This document shows positions 39,104 through 47,777 of a stretch of 64,000 nt of DNA, piece after piece. The DNA is taken from assembly GCF_963929015.1 (NCBI RefSeq), contig NZ_CAWVHE010000019.1, positions 1 to 64,000 of the forward strand, read 5' to 3'. The notes beneath the pieces were generated by a model, which saw only the letters and a program-made list of their open reading frames with translations, was not told the origin of the DNA and searched no databases. Within the stretch, counting starts at the first letter, position 1. Each line of letters starts with the position of its first letter. Source of the stretch: Merdimonas sp963929015 (GTDB taxonomy: Bacteria; Bacillota; Clostridia; Lachnospirales; Lachnospiraceae). The position numbers were made by a program, and so were the translations under genes.

Positions 39104-39838
39104 ATGATAAGATTTCTGATCATCGCTATTTTATTATTTCTGTACCTGATCCTTGGCATCCCCGTGCTCATCGTGGAGCATTTTCTTGCAAAGAAGGATC
39201 AGGAGGCCAGCGACTACCGGTGCCTTAGGCTGGTCCAGTGGATGTTCCGGGTCATGCTCAGGGTGTCCGGTGTGGAGGTGACGGTCATCGGGGAAGAAAA
39301 CGTGCCGGATGAACCGGTGCTGTTTATCGGCAACCACCGCAGCTACTTCGACATCCTTCTGACTTATTCAAGATGCCGGCGCAGGACCGGATATATCGCC
39401 AAAAAAGAGATGCTGCGCTATCCGCTTCTTAAGGACTGGATGAAACGGCTGTACTGCCTCTTCCTGGACCGGTCTGCCCCCAGGGAGGGCTTAAAGACGA
39501 TCCTGACCGCCATCGACTATGTAAAAAACGGGATCTCCATCTGCATTTTCCCGGAAGGGACCCGCAATACCGGCGAGGAGTTAAGTCTCCTTCCCTTCCA
39601 CAGCGGTTCCTTTAAAATCGCGGAGAAGAGCGGATGCCCCATCGTCCCCATCAGTCTGAACAATACGGCGGAGATGTTTGAAAACCATCTCCCCAGGGTA
39701 AAAAAGACCAGAGTCATTCTTGAATACGGTACCCCGATCCGCCTAAGCGAGATGGACAAAGAACAGCGGAAACGGATCGGCAGCTACTGTCAGGATCTGA
39801 TCCAGGAAACGATCCGCAAAAACCAGGCTCTCCTCTAA
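39104..39838 (+). CDS. plsC: 1-acyl-sn-glycerol-3-phosphate acyltransferase
   Basis: Membrane-associated acyltransferase of 244 residues that makes phosphatidic acid. The hydrophobic N-terminus (LIIAILLFLYLILGIPVLIV) is followed by the family blocks GNHRSYFDILLTY (NHx4D catalytic), KKEMLRYPLLKDWM, FPEGTRNTGEEL (FPEGTRS-type glycerolphosphate site) and PIVPISLNN. It is divergent from the lipoprotein gene and followed immediately by its own terminator, so it is probably a single-gene transcript. Confidence 0.94.
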   Translation: MIRFLIIAILLFLYLILGIPVLIVEHFLAKKDQEASDYRCLRLVQWMFRVMLRVSGVEVTVIGEENVPDEPVLFIGNHRSYFDILLTYSRCRRRTGYIAKKEMLRYPLLKDWMKRLYCLFLDRSAPREGLKTILTAIDYVKNGISICIFPEGTRNTGEELSLLPFHSGSFKIAEKSGCPIVPISLNNTAEMFENHLPRVKKTRVILEYGTPIRLSEMDKEQRKRIGSYCQDLIQETIRKNQALL

Positions 39839-39855
39839 AAAGAGTCTGGTTTTTC
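39821..39855 (+). terminator. Terminator of plsC, overlapping its 3' end
   Basis: AACCAGGCTCT and AGAGTCTGGTT arms (one mismatch) followed by TTTTC. The left arm lies within the last codons of plsC. Confidence 0.8.
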
Positions 39856-39856
39856 T

Positions 39857-39885
39857 TTTACTTTTGTCCCGACTGATGCTATAAT
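39857..39885 (+). promoter_or_regulatory. Promoter of pncB-ddl-murF
   Basis: TTTACT (39857-39862), 17-base spacer, then TATAAT (39880-39885) with a TGC extension. It starts two bases after the plsC terminator and lies about 55 bases before the pncB ATG. Confidence 0.75.
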
Positions 39886-39938
39886 AAACGAAATGTATAC
39901 GAAACAGCTTCCCTGCTGTAGAAAAGGAGGGTTCAATC

Positions 39939-41390
39939 ATGAATAAACAGGATCTGACTCTGTTGACAGACTTGTATGAATTGACCATGATGCAGGGATA
40001 TTACGTCAAAGGCCAGAATGAAAAAGTGATCTTTGACGTATTTTTCCGCGCCAATCCATGCAACAACGGATATTCGATCTGTGCCGGGCTGGAACAGGTG
40101 ATCGACTATATTAAAAACCTGAACTTTACTTACGAGGATGTGGACTATCTGAGAGGTCTTGGCATCTTCAGCGAAGACTTTCTTCATTATTTAAGCGGCT
40201 TTCATTTCAGCGGCGACATCTACGCCATCCCGGAGGGAAGCGTGATCTTCCCCAAAGAGCCGATCTTAAAGGTGATCGCCCCCATTATGGAGGCCCAGCT
40301 TGTGGAGACTGCCATCCTGACCATCTTAAACCACCAGTGCCTGATCGCCACCAAAGCTTCCCGCGTGGTCTACGCGGCGGACGGAGACGGGATCATGGAA
40401 TTTGGGCTCCGCAGGGCCCAGGGGCCGGACGCCGGTCTTTATGGCGCAAGGGCGGCTATCATCGGCGGCTGCGTAGGCACTTCCAACGTACTGGCCGGGC
40501 AGCTCTTTGACGTGCCGGTCATGGGAACCCATGCCCACAGCTGGATCATGAGTTTCCCGGATGAATATACGGCTTTCAAAGCCTATGCAGACCTCTATCC
40601 GGATAACTGTACGCTTCTGGTGGACACTTACGACACATTAAAGTCCGGCGTTCCAAACGCCATCCGTGTCTTCCGTGAATTTAAAGAATCCGGCCGGAAA
40701 TTCGGCAAATACGGCATCCGCCTGGACAGCGGCGACCTGGCTTATCTGTCCAAACAGGCGAGAAAGATGCTGGATGAAGCCGGTTTTACGGACGCCACGA
40801 TCACTGCTTCCAATGATCTGGACGAGTATCTCCTCCATGATCTGAAGATGCAGGGCGCGGCCATCAATTCCTGGGGCGTGGGCACACACCTGATCACCTC
40901 CAAGGACTGCCCGTCTTTTGGCGGCGTCTATAAGCTGGCGGCGATCCAGAACAGCGACGGGGAATTTATCCCCAAGATCAAGATCTCTGAAAATACAGAG
41001 AAGATCACCAACCCGGGAAATAAAACCATTTACCGTGTCTATGAGAAGGATTCCGGCAAGGTAAAGGCAGACCTGATCTGCTTCGCAGACGAGACCTTTG
41101 ATCCTTCTAAGGACATGCTCCTTTTCGATCCGATCGAGACCTGGAAAAAGACGAAGATGCCCGGCGGTTCCTATACCCTGCGGGAAATGATGGTTCCCGT
41201 TTTCCGAAACGGCGAGTGCATCTACCAGTCTCCCAGTGTAAAGGAGATCGCCGACTACTGCCGGCAGGAAAAGGAAACCCTGTGGGAAGAGACCAAGCGC
41301 CTCTTCTACCCGCACCAGATTTATGTGGATCTTTCTCCCCGTCTCTATGACGTGAAGAAGAATCTTCTGGATCAGGTGAACAAAGCATAA
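39939..41390 (+). CDS. pncB: Nicotinate phosphoribosyltransferase
   Basis: NAD salvage enzyme of 483 residues joining nicotinate and PRPP. Features: N-terminal LLTDLYELTMMQGYYVKGQ, VFFRANP with the substrate arginine, FGLRRAQGPDAG, the catalytic-site VMGTHAHSWIMSFPDEY, and the phosphate-binding IRLDSGDLAYLS and TASNDLDEY. AGGAGG precedes the ATG. It heads a plus-strand operon with ddl (36-base gap) and murF. Typical length. Confidence 0.95.
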   Translation: MNKQDLTLLTDLYELTMMQGYYVKGQNEKVIFDVFFRANPCNNGYSICAGLEQVIDYIKNLNFTYEDVDYLRGLGIFSEDFLHYLSGFHFSGDIYAIPEGSVIFPKEPILKVIAPIMEAQLVETAILTILNHQCLIATKASRVVYAADGDGIMEFGLRRAQGPDAGLYGARAAIIGGCVGTSNVLAGQLFDVPVMGTHAHSWIMSFPDEYTAFKAYADLYPDNCTLLVDTYDTLKSGVPNAIRVFREFKESGRKFGKYGIRLDSGDLAYLSKQARKMLDEAGFTDATITASNDLDEYLLHDLKMQGAAINSWGVGTHLITSKDCPSFGGVYKLAAIQNSDGEFIPKIKISENTEKITNPGNKTIYRVYEKDSGKVKADLICFADETFDPSKDMLLFDPIETWKKTKMPGGSYTLREMMVPVFRNGECIYQSPSVKEIADYCRQEKETLWEETKRLFYPHQIYVDLSPRLYDVKKNLLDQVNKA

Positions 41391-41426
41391 TGATATAAGA
41401 TAACGAGATTTGGAGGAGACTTATTT

Positions 41427-42491
41427 ATGAGAATCATTGTACTTGCAGGCGGCTTAAGCCCGGAAAGAGACGTATCTTTATCTTCCGGAGCCGGTATCTG
41501 TAAAACACTGCGGGAAAATGGCCACAAGGCTTTCCTGCTTGACATTTATTTTGGACTTCCCTACGATCCGGAAAAGCTTGAGGAGGTTTTTGACCTTCCG
41601 GGCGCCGGTCTTGAGATTGCCGAGGGCATCAAGACCACCATGCCGGACCTGGAAGCTCTGAAACTCTCGAGGCCCGACCAGTCGGACTGTTCTTTTGGCC
41701 CCAATGTGATCGAACTGTGCCGCATGGCCGACATCACCTTTATGGCTCTTCATGGTTCCATCGGTGAAAACGGCAAGATCCAGGCCACTTTTGACGTGCT
41801 GGGGATCCGTTACACCGGACCCAATTCCCTGGGCTGCTCTTTGTCCATGAACAAGCTGGTGGCCAAACAGATCTTCAAGATGTCCGGCGTACCTACCCCC
41901 CGCGGAACTTCTCTGACGAAGCTTACCAAAGATACGCCGCTTGACGCCCTTGGCTATTATCTGCCTCTGGTGATCAAGCCCTGTTCCAGCGGATCCAGCA
42001 TCGGCGTCTACATCGTCCACACAGAAGAAGAGTACAAGGAGGCGATCCGCCGCTCTTTTGATGAGGACGGGCAGGACGAGGTTGTAATCGAGCCTTATAT
42101 CAAGGGCCGGGAGTATGCCTGCGGCGTCTTAAGAGGCAAGGCCCTTCCTCTGGTGGAGATCATTCCAAAAGACGGGTTTTTTGACTATGAGAATAAATAC
42201 CAGGACGGAGGCGCCAGAGAGATCTGTCCGCCGGTATCCCTGGACGCAGACACGCAGAAAGCAATGCAGCAAGCGGGAGAACAGGCTTTTGAAGCGCTCC
42301 GGATGGACGTTTACGCCCGTGCAGACTTTATCGTGGACGAGACGGACGGGCGGTTCTACTGCCTGGAGGTAAACGGCCTGCCTGGCATGACCCCCGCAAG
42401 CCTCCTTCCCAAGGCTGCTGCGGCCGCTGGCCTGGATTACGGCAGTCTCTGCGAACAGATCATAGAAGAATCCATCCGGGCCCGCTATTAA
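41427..42491 (+). CDS. ddl: D-alanine--D-alanine ligase family protein
   Basis: ATP-grasp enzyme of 354 residues that forms D-Ala-D-Ala for peptidoglycan. Motifs: VLAGGLSPERDVSLSSG, ALHGSIGENGKIQ, YTGPNSLGCSLSMNKLVAK, VIKPCSSGSSIGVY and the metal-binding end EVNGLPGMTPAS. Some residues differ from the textbook enzyme (GENG instead of GEDG, EVNGLPGMT instead of EVNTMPGMT) and the central region has an insertion around residues 70-85, so it may be a divergent or second ligase. The location directly before murF, which uses D-Ala-D-Ala, strongly supports the role. Confidence 0.87.
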   Translation: MRIIVLAGGLSPERDVSLSSGAGICKTLRENGHKAFLLDIYFGLPYDPEKLEEVFDLPGAGLEIAEGIKTTMPDLEALKLSRPDQSDCSFGPNVIELCRMADITFMALHGSIGENGKIQATFDVLGIRYTGPNSLGCSLSMNKLVAKQIFKMSGVPTPRGTSLTKLTKDTPLDALGYYLPLVIKPCSSGSSIGVYIVHTEEEYKEAIRRSFDEDGQDEVVIEPYIKGREYACGVLRGKALPLVEIIPKDGFFDYENKYQDGGAREICPPVSLDADTQKAMQQAGEQAFEALRMDVYARADFIVDETDGRFYCLEVNGLPGMTPASLLPKAAAAAGLDYGSLCEQIIEESIRARY

Positions 42492-42520
42492 CGCCCGGTG
42501 TTTGAAAGGAATTACCAGAC

Positions 42521-43891
42521 ATGAAGAATCTTACATTGGAAAATATCACTCAGGCATGCCGCGGTGTTTACCGCGGCGACGCTGCTTTTCTGTCTGAGGA
42601 AGTTACCGGGGTTGTCATTGACAGCCGGAAAGTGGAAAAAGGAAATTTATTCGTAGCCATTGACGGCGAGCGTTTCAATGCTCACCGTTTTATTCCCGAT
42701 ACGATTGAAAAAGGAGCGTTGTGCGTGGTCTCCCACGAAGACCTGGGAGAGACAGACTTCCCCTACATCCTGGTGGAATCCACCGGGCAGGCTCTTCTGG
42801 ATATCGCCAAGCTCTACCGGGACTCCTTTGACCTTAAGGTCGTAGGCATTACCGGAAGCGTCGGCAAGACCAGCACCAAAGAAATGATCGCATCGGTGCT
42901 TTCCCAGAAATACAAGACCCACAAAACCCTGGGTAATTTTAATAATGAATGGGGACTCCCCCTTACGATCTTCCAGCTTAACGAGGAGCACGAGGCCGCA
43001 GTCCTGGAAATGGGCGTCAATCATTTTGGCGAGATGCGCCGTCTCTCTTCTGTTGCCAGCCCGGACGTCTGTGTAATCACCAATATCGGCGTGGCTCACC
43101 TGGAGTTTTTTAAGACCAGAGAAGGCATCCTGCAGGAAAAATCCCAGATGATCCAGGACATGAAGGCCGGAGGCTCCATTCTGTTAAACGGTGACGATGA
43201 CCTGCTCTCCCGGATGGGACCGGTAAAAGGTGTAACGCCTGTCTTTTTCGGCACCGGCGACAATTGTCAGTTCCGGGCCGATAACATTCAGGCTCTCGGG
43301 CTGCGTGGAACCGCCTGCACCATCCATCTGCCGGACGGTTCTTTCTTTGCCTGCGTGGTACCGCTTCCCGGCGCGCACATGATCTCCAACGCGCTGGCCG
43401 GCGCGGCTGCCGGCTACACGCTGGGACTTACCCCGGAGGAGATCAAGGCGGGCATAGAGGGGCTTCCTTCCATTCCCGGCCGGGGCAATATCATCCGCAC
43501 CAGCCATCTGATGATCCTGGACGACTGCTACAACGCCAACCCTATCTCCACCCGGGCAGCCATTGACGTGCTGGACATGGCCATCGGACGCAAGGTCGCC
43601 GTCCTTGGCGATATGGGCGAACTGGGAACGGACACAGACACGCTTCACCGGGAAGTGGGCGCGTACTGTGCGGAAAAAGGGGTAGATGTTGTCTGCGCCA
43701 TCGGTTCCCTCGCCAGACATCTGGCAGAGGGCGCAGCCGCTAATCCACAGACCGAGGTGCACTGGTTTGAGACCAGGGATGATTTCCTGGATTCCATGAA
43801 AGACATCCTGGCAGAGGGAGACAATGTCCTGGTAAAAGCCTCCCACGGAATGAACTTCCCGGAACTGGTGGAAGCGCTTCAGCAGTTCTGA
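42521..43891 (+). CDS. murF: UDP-N-acetylmuramoyl-tripeptide--D-alanyl-D-alanine ligase
   Basis: Cytosolic Mur ligase of 456 residues that adds D-Ala-D-Ala to the muropeptide precursor. N-terminal substrate domain (VTGVVIDSRKVEKGNLFVAI), central ATPase with GITGSVGKTSTKEM (P-loop), NFNNEWGLPLT, LEMGVNHFGEMRRL, and the C-terminal domain starting DDCYNANPISTRAAID with GDMGELG. It follows ddl by 29 bases; the pair catalyses consecutive steps. A 52-base perfect palindrome follows the stop. Confidence 0.96.
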   Translation: MKNLTLENITQACRGVYRGDAAFLSEEVTGVVIDSRKVEKGNLFVAIDGERFNAHRFIPDTIEKGALCVVSHEDLGETDFPYILVESTGQALLDIAKLYRDSFDLKVVGITGSVGKTSTKEMIASVLSQKYKTHKTLGNFNNEWGLPLTIFQLNEEHEAAVLEMGVNHFGEMRRLSSVASPDVCVITNIGVAHLEFFKTREGILQEKSQMIQDMKAGGSILLNGDDDLLSRMGPVKGVTPVFFGTGDNCQFRADNIQALGLRGTACTIHLPDGSFFACVVPLPGAHMISNALAGAAAGYTLGLTPEEIKAGIEGLPSIPGRGNIIRTSHLMILDDCYNANPISTRAAIDVLDMAIGRKVAVLGDMGELGTDTDTLHREVGAYCAEKGVDVVCAIGSLARHLAEGAAANPQTEVHWFETRDDFLDSMKDILAEGDNVLVKASHGMNFPELVEALQQF

Positions 43892-43898
43892 TTTTTAT

Positions 43899-43950
43899 AA
43901 CGCAAACGGGGACGGGGGATTTTTAAAAATCCCCCGTCCCCGTTTGCGTT
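43899..43950. repeat. Perfect 52-base palindrome, family B copy 1
   Basis: Arms of 26 bases beginning AACGCAAACGGGGACGGGGG meet at a central TTTTT/AAAAA with no loop. It lies between convergent murF and the dehydrogenase gene, with T-runs outside on both strands, so it probably also terminates both. The GGGGACG core is shared with the family A elements and with the palindrome at 52917. Confidence 0.9.
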
Positions 43951-43955
43951 ATTTT

Positions 43956-45008
43956 TTAATCTTCTGCAATCTTGATCACGGCTTTTACAATATCTGCTTT
44001 GTCATGGATGCTGTGATCCATGGCTTCCTGCGCCTGATCCAGTGTAAAGATATCGGTAACAATGCCTTTTAAGTTTACCTTGCCCTTTGCCACGGCGTCA
44101 ATCGCCAGCGGGTAGATATGACGATACCGGAATACGGTCTTGAAGGTCAGCTCTTTGTCCAGAGCCAGGCTCATGGGAAGCGTCATCTCACCGCTCTTGC
44201 TGTAGCCTACCAGTACGATCGTGGAGCCCTTCTTTGCCGCGTGGATCGCCTGTACTGTGGTGGGCTGAGATCCTGCGGTCTCTACGATCAGATCCGCTCC
44301 CAGTCCTCCGGTCAGCTCTTTGATCTTCGCTACCACGTCTTCTTTTCCGCCATTGATCACGCCGGTAGCGCCAAGTTCCATGGCCTTTTCCAGACGCTTG
44401 TCCATCAGGTCTACCACATATACCTCGGATACGCCTCTTGCTTTCAGCGCCATCATGGACACCAGGCCGATACAGCCTGCGCCCATTACCACTGCTTTCT
44501 GTCCCAGATGCGCGTCTCCCTGGATAGCCGCGTGGAATCCGACAGCCAGAGGCTCGATCAGGGCGCCCTCCAGGGTGCTTACATTATCCGGAAGCTTGAA
44601 ACAAAGGGCCGCTTCGTGAGCCACATACTCCTGAAATACACCGTCCACCGGCGGGGTCGCAAAGAAGATCACATCCGGGCAGAGATTATACTTGCCTTCT
44701 TTACAGAATTCACATTTTCCGCAGGTCTTGCCCGGCTCCAGAGCTACGCGGTCGCCTACTTTTAAGTGGGTAACATTCTCTCCCACTTCCACAACCGTAC
44801 CGCCCGGCTCATGTCCCAGTACGAACGGCGGTTCTACCACATAATCTCCGATGGCTCCGGTCTCATAATAGTGCATGTCGGATCCGCAGATTCCCACATA
44901 CTCCAGCTTTACCAGCACTTCGTCCGCTGCCGGCTTCGGGATGTCCCGCTCTTCAAATCCCATCTTGCCAATGCCGGTCATGACTGCTACTTTCATTTTT
45001 CCTTCCAT
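43956..45008 (-). CDS. Zinc-dependent medium-chain dehydrogenase (sorbitol/xylitol dehydrogenase type)
   Basis: NAD-dependent polyol dehydrogenase of 350 residues. Catalytic zinc ligands are in EYVGICGSDMHYY (Cys) and VLGHEPGGTV (His-Glu). Structural-zinc cysteines are in GKTCGKCEFCKEGKYNLC, and the NAD-binding glycine motif is VMGAGCIGLVSM, with D in YVVDLMD favouring NAD over NADP. It most resembles sorbitol/xylitol dehydrogenases. Being in one operon with a xylulokinase supports oxidation of a pentitol or related polyol to a ketose such as D-xylulose. The ATG at 45008 has AGGAGG ten bases upstream; an ATG four codons later is possible. Confidence 0.9.
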   Translation of the reverse strand: MEGKMKVAVMTGIGKMGFEERDIPKPAADEVLVKLEYVGICGSDMHYYETGAIGDYVVEPPFVLGHEPGGTVVEVGENVTHLKVGDRVALEPGKTCGKCEFCKEGKYNLCPDVIFFATPPVDGVFQEYVAHEAALCFKLPDNVSTLEGALIEPLAVGFHAAIQGDAHLGQKAVVMGAGCIGLVSMMALKARGVSEVYVVDLMDKRLEKAMELGATGVINGGKEDVVAKIKELTGGLGADLIVETAGSQPTTVQAIHAAKKGSTIVLVGYSKSGEMTLPMSLALDKELTFKTVFRYRHIYPLAIDAVAKGKVNLKGIVTDIFTLDQAQEAMDHSIHDKADIVKAVIKIAED

Positions 45009-45082
45009 AGAATCCAAACCTCCTGCCACTTTATTAAGGTGTTTAAAAAACTTTCTATGGCTATTATAATGCAAAATCTCTG

Positions 45083-46561
45083 TTAAAACAATGCCTTATT
45101 TGCAAAATATATTTCTTTGAAGCGCTGAAATTCTTCTTCGTATTTTTTTACATTTTCCGGGATGGGTTCTGTCACCTCCGGACTTAGATGCACCATCCGG
45201 GCGCAGGCTTCTTCGTAATCTTTGTAATAACCGCTTCCCACTGCCGCCGTCATAGCCGCGCCGATGCTGGCCTGCTCTTTTCCCTGATTGATATAAATGG
45301 GGCAGTCATACATATCTGCCTGGATCTGCCGGAAAAGCGGGCTCTTTGCCCCGCCTCCCGCCGCAATGATCCGGTCGCCTCTGATCCCCAGGGAACGAAA
45401 GATCGCATAGGATTCTTTCATGCTGTATACGATCCCCTCCATGGTGCTGCGGATCATGTGCCGCTTGTCATGGCGCAGGGTCATGCCCAGATACACCGCC
45501 CTGGCATTCGGGTCGTTGTGGGGCGTCCGCTCTCCGTTCAGATAAGGCAGGAAGAGAAGCCCTTCGCTGCCGGCGGGGACTTCCGAAGCAAGGGCAGTCA
45601 TGGCATCAAAACTCTCCATGCCGAGGATATTGTTTTTCAGCCACTTCAAGGCTACACCGCCGCTTAAATGGGCGCCCATAATGCTCCAGAGATCTTCTCT
45701 TCCATGGCACCAGGTATTGGTCCGAAGCAGCGGGTCGTAGGTAGGCGCGTTCAGGGCGCAGGTCAGATGGCAGGCCGTACCGATGGTGGACGCCATAAGG
45801 CCTTCCCGGATCATGCCATTTCCCAGCTCCATCATCAGGGAATCCCCGCCGCCAAAGGCCACAAAGGTTCCCTCTTTCAGCCCGGTCTGTTCCGCACATT
45901 CCTTTGTCACGGTTCCGGCCTTCTCGTAAGACTCGTGGCTCTCCACCAGATACTCTGCCGGGATATCCAGCTTCTTTAATATATCAAAGGCCCAGGTCCG
46001 CTTCTTCATATCCCACATACCGGTACTGCAGGCGTCCGAAGCATCCGTGCCCAGTTCCCCGCAGATCCGGTAACGGATGTAGTCTTTGGGAAGCATCACC
46101 TTGTAAATCTTTTCATAACGTGCAGGCTCTTTTTCCCGCACCCAGACAAGAGACGGCAGGAGAAATCCGGTGCTTAACCTGTTTTCAAACACTTTTGCGA
46201 ATGTCTCTTCCGGCACGGTCTCATAGATATGCCGGATCTGTTCTTCGCTTCTTTGATCTGCCCAGATGATGGCGTTGCCCAGAGGCCTTATGTCTTTGTC
46301 TGTCATCACCAGGCCGTGCATCTGACCGGAAAATCCGATCCCCCGGATCTGTTCCTTTAGCTCCGGCTTTCCGGCAAGCATCTTCCGGATCGCAAGGACC
46401 GTGGCCTCCCAGAGCTGCTCCATGTCCTGCTCTGCCCGGTTAAGCGCCGGTTTCCTGATGTCATATTCACACTGTCCGGCAGACACCGCGTTTCCCTCCG
46501 GGTCCACTGCCACTGCGCGCACACTGGATGTGCCAAGATCAATTCCTGCAAAATATTCCAT
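45083..46561 (-). CDS. xylB: Xylulokinase
   Basis: FGGY sugar kinase of 492 residues, phosphorylating D-xylulose to xylulose-5-phosphate. YFAGIDLGTSSVRAVAVD is the first phosphate motif, SGQMHGLVMTD and ADQRSEEQI suit xylulokinase, and the second domain has FLPYLNGERTPHNDPNARA and AAGGGAKSPLFRQIQADM (FGGY C-terminal signature). GAGGG lies eight bases before the ATG at 46561. It sits between the operon's GntR-type regulator and the dehydrogenase. Confidence 0.93.
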   Translation of the reverse strand: MEYFAGIDLGTSSVRAVAVDPEGNAVSAGQCEYDIRKPALNRAEQDMEQLWEATVLAIRKMLAGKPELKEQIRGIGFSGQMHGLVMTDKDIRPLGNAIIWADQRSEEQIRHIYETVPEETFAKVFENRLSTGFLLPSLVWVREKEPARYEKIYKVMLPKDYIRYRICGELGTDASDACSTGMWDMKKRTWAFDILKKLDIPAEYLVESHESYEKAGTVTKECAEQTGLKEGTFVAFGGGDSLMMELGNGMIREGLMASTIGTACHLTCALNAPTYDPLLRTNTWCHGREDLWSIMGAHLSGGVALKWLKNNILGMESFDAMTALASEVPAGSEGLLFLPYLNGERTPHNDPNARAVYLGMTLRHDKRHMIRSTMEGIVYSMKESYAIFRSLGIRGDRIIAAGGGAKSPLFRQIQADMYDCPIYINQGKEQASIGAAMTAAVGSGYYKDYEEACARMVHLSPEVTEPIPENVKKYEEEFQRFKEIYFANKALF

Positions 46562-46573
46562 TTTTTTCACCCT

Positions 46574-47650
46574 CTATGATTGTTCCTTTCCCTGTCCTTT
46601 GCGTTCCCCGTTCCTGTGATACCTTCCTTTTACAGGAACGACCCCGGCCTTCCATCCGCTTTTCTCTGTGCTCTGACGTTCCAGACACCGGTAGATCTCA
46701 CAGGCGGCTGTTTCCAGATCCTGGCTGTAAACGGCTGCCGGACATCGCTGTGCCCCTTCAAATTCATCGATGGACGCCAGGCGGATTTTCTGTTCTCCGC
46801 CGGTTTTCTTCTGTTCTCTGCCCCAGATCACTTCCGCCGTCTGTCCGGCCAGTTCTCCGGTCCCGCACAGGATCAGGGCGTCTGTCAGGTCCTTTGCCAG
46901 TCGCCGGATCTCTTCTCTCGAAGCGTCGTCCATCTGCCGGTTCCTCTTCCAGGGCACATGAATGACCTGCCCCTGCGGGCAGAGCCTTAGAAATGCTTCC
47001 TCCCGCTTTCGGATGTTGGCAATGGCAAGATTGTCCCAGCCTACATACAGATACTGGCCATACCCTCTTTCTTCTTTCTTTAGCAGGGTTTCCACCGCGT
47101 CCTCATTGTCCACAAAAACACTGTCTGCATAAGGGCCTGCCGCGTCGGTGTCAAAGAATACCAGGTTCATGCCAATACTGCGAAGGCGCAGCAGCTTTTC
47201 CTGATCCACGCCGCGGTCGTCCGGCCAGACCACAGCGCTGCGGATATTTTTGGTATACAGCCGGTAGAGGCAGTCCTCCAAAGAGGTGTTCTCCGGCGCT
47301 TCCACATACAAAAGCAGTGCGTCGTGCTCCCAGACGCACTGCTGAAATTCTGCGATAAAGCGCGCAAAAAAAGGATTTCTGGACGGCGCCGCCAGGGCGA
47401 TCACATCCGGCAGTGTCTCATTGCCGTAATTGTTCAGCGTTACGATGGTTCCATTTCCCACTTCCCGGAGGATCAGGCCCTCCGCCTCCAGAAGTTCCAG
47501 CGCCTTACGCACTGTGATCCTGCTGACCTTATAATCCTCCGACAGCTGACGCTCGGAAGGGATCTTTTCCCCGTTCCGGAAGATTCCTTTATAGATCTGC
47601 CGGCAGATCTGATTTTTCAGTTCCATATAGCGAAGCTCTGCAGTCTCCAT
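46574..47650 (-). CDS. GntR-type regulator with LacI-like sugar-binding domain
   Basis: Regulator of 358 residues. The N-terminal winged helix (residues 5-75: QICRQIYKGIFRNGEKIPSE and VSRITVRKALELLEAEGL) is of the GntR/AraR type, and the rest (from about residue 80, with IALAAPSRNPFFARFIAEF and IRSAVVWPDDR) is a periplasmic-binding-protein-like effector domain. This AraR-like build suits a sugar-responsive repressor. It is the first gene of its own operon with xylB and the dehydrogenase, and its promoter is covered by an inverted repeat, so self-repression relieved by a pentose or polyol is likely. AGGAGG precedes the ATG. Confidence 0.88.
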   Translation of the reverse strand: METAELRYMELKNQICRQIYKGIFRNGEKIPSERQLSEDYKVSRITVRKALELLEAEGLILREVGNGTIVTLNNYGNETLPDVIALAAPSRNPFFARFIAEFQQCVWEHDALLLYVEAPENTSLEDCLYRLYTKNIRSAVVWPDDRGVDQEKLLRLRSIGMNLVFFDTDAAGPYADSVFVDNEDAVETLLKKEERGYGQYLYVGWDNLAIANIRKREEAFLRLCPQGQVIHVPWKRNRQMDDASREEIRRLAKDLTDALILCGTGELAGQTAEVIWGREQKKTGGEQKIRLASIDEFEGAQRCPAAVYSQDLETAACEIYRCLERQSTEKSGWKAGVVPVKGRYHRNGERKGQGKEQS

Positions 47651-47671
47651 TTGTCTTCCTCCTGTTTTTCT

Positions 47672-47696
47672 ATTGGTATTGTATCATAATACCAAT
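47672..47696. promoter_or_regulatory. Operator overlapping the pentitol operon promoter
   Basis: ATTGGTATT (47672-47680) and AATACCAAT (47688-47696) are perfect 9-base arms with a 7-base spacer. They cover the -10 box and spacer of the promoter. A GntR-type dimer encoded by the next gene is the obvious candidate to bind. Confidence 0.75.
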
Positions 47697-47706
47697 TGGA
47701 AGTCAA
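47678..47706 (-). promoter_or_regulatory. Promoter of the regulator-xylB-dehydrogenase operon
   Basis: On the minus strand TTGACT (47701-47706), 17-base spacer, TACAAT (47678-47683), about 28 bases before the regulator ATG. Confidence 0.82.
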
Positions 47707-47721
47707 AATAAACTTGCAGCA

Positions 47722-47762
47722 TTTTTTGCAGCCGGTGGTTTTCAGCCGCCGGCTGCAAAAAA
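47722..47762. terminator. Terminator of the two-component operon
   Basis: TTTTTTGCAGCCGG and CCGGCTGCAAAAAA arms, partly extended in the middle, with T-runs on either strand; it lies 15 bases after the response regulator stop. Confidence 0.82.
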
Positions 47763-47777
47763 CAGGCTCTGCAGTCT

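Noticed and set aside
43899..43950. Assembly artefact (inverted duplication) for the 52-base perfect palindrome
   Set aside because: A related but not identical palindrome at 52917 and clean gene ends on both sides argue for a real element, though perfect symmetry deserves read-level confirmation.
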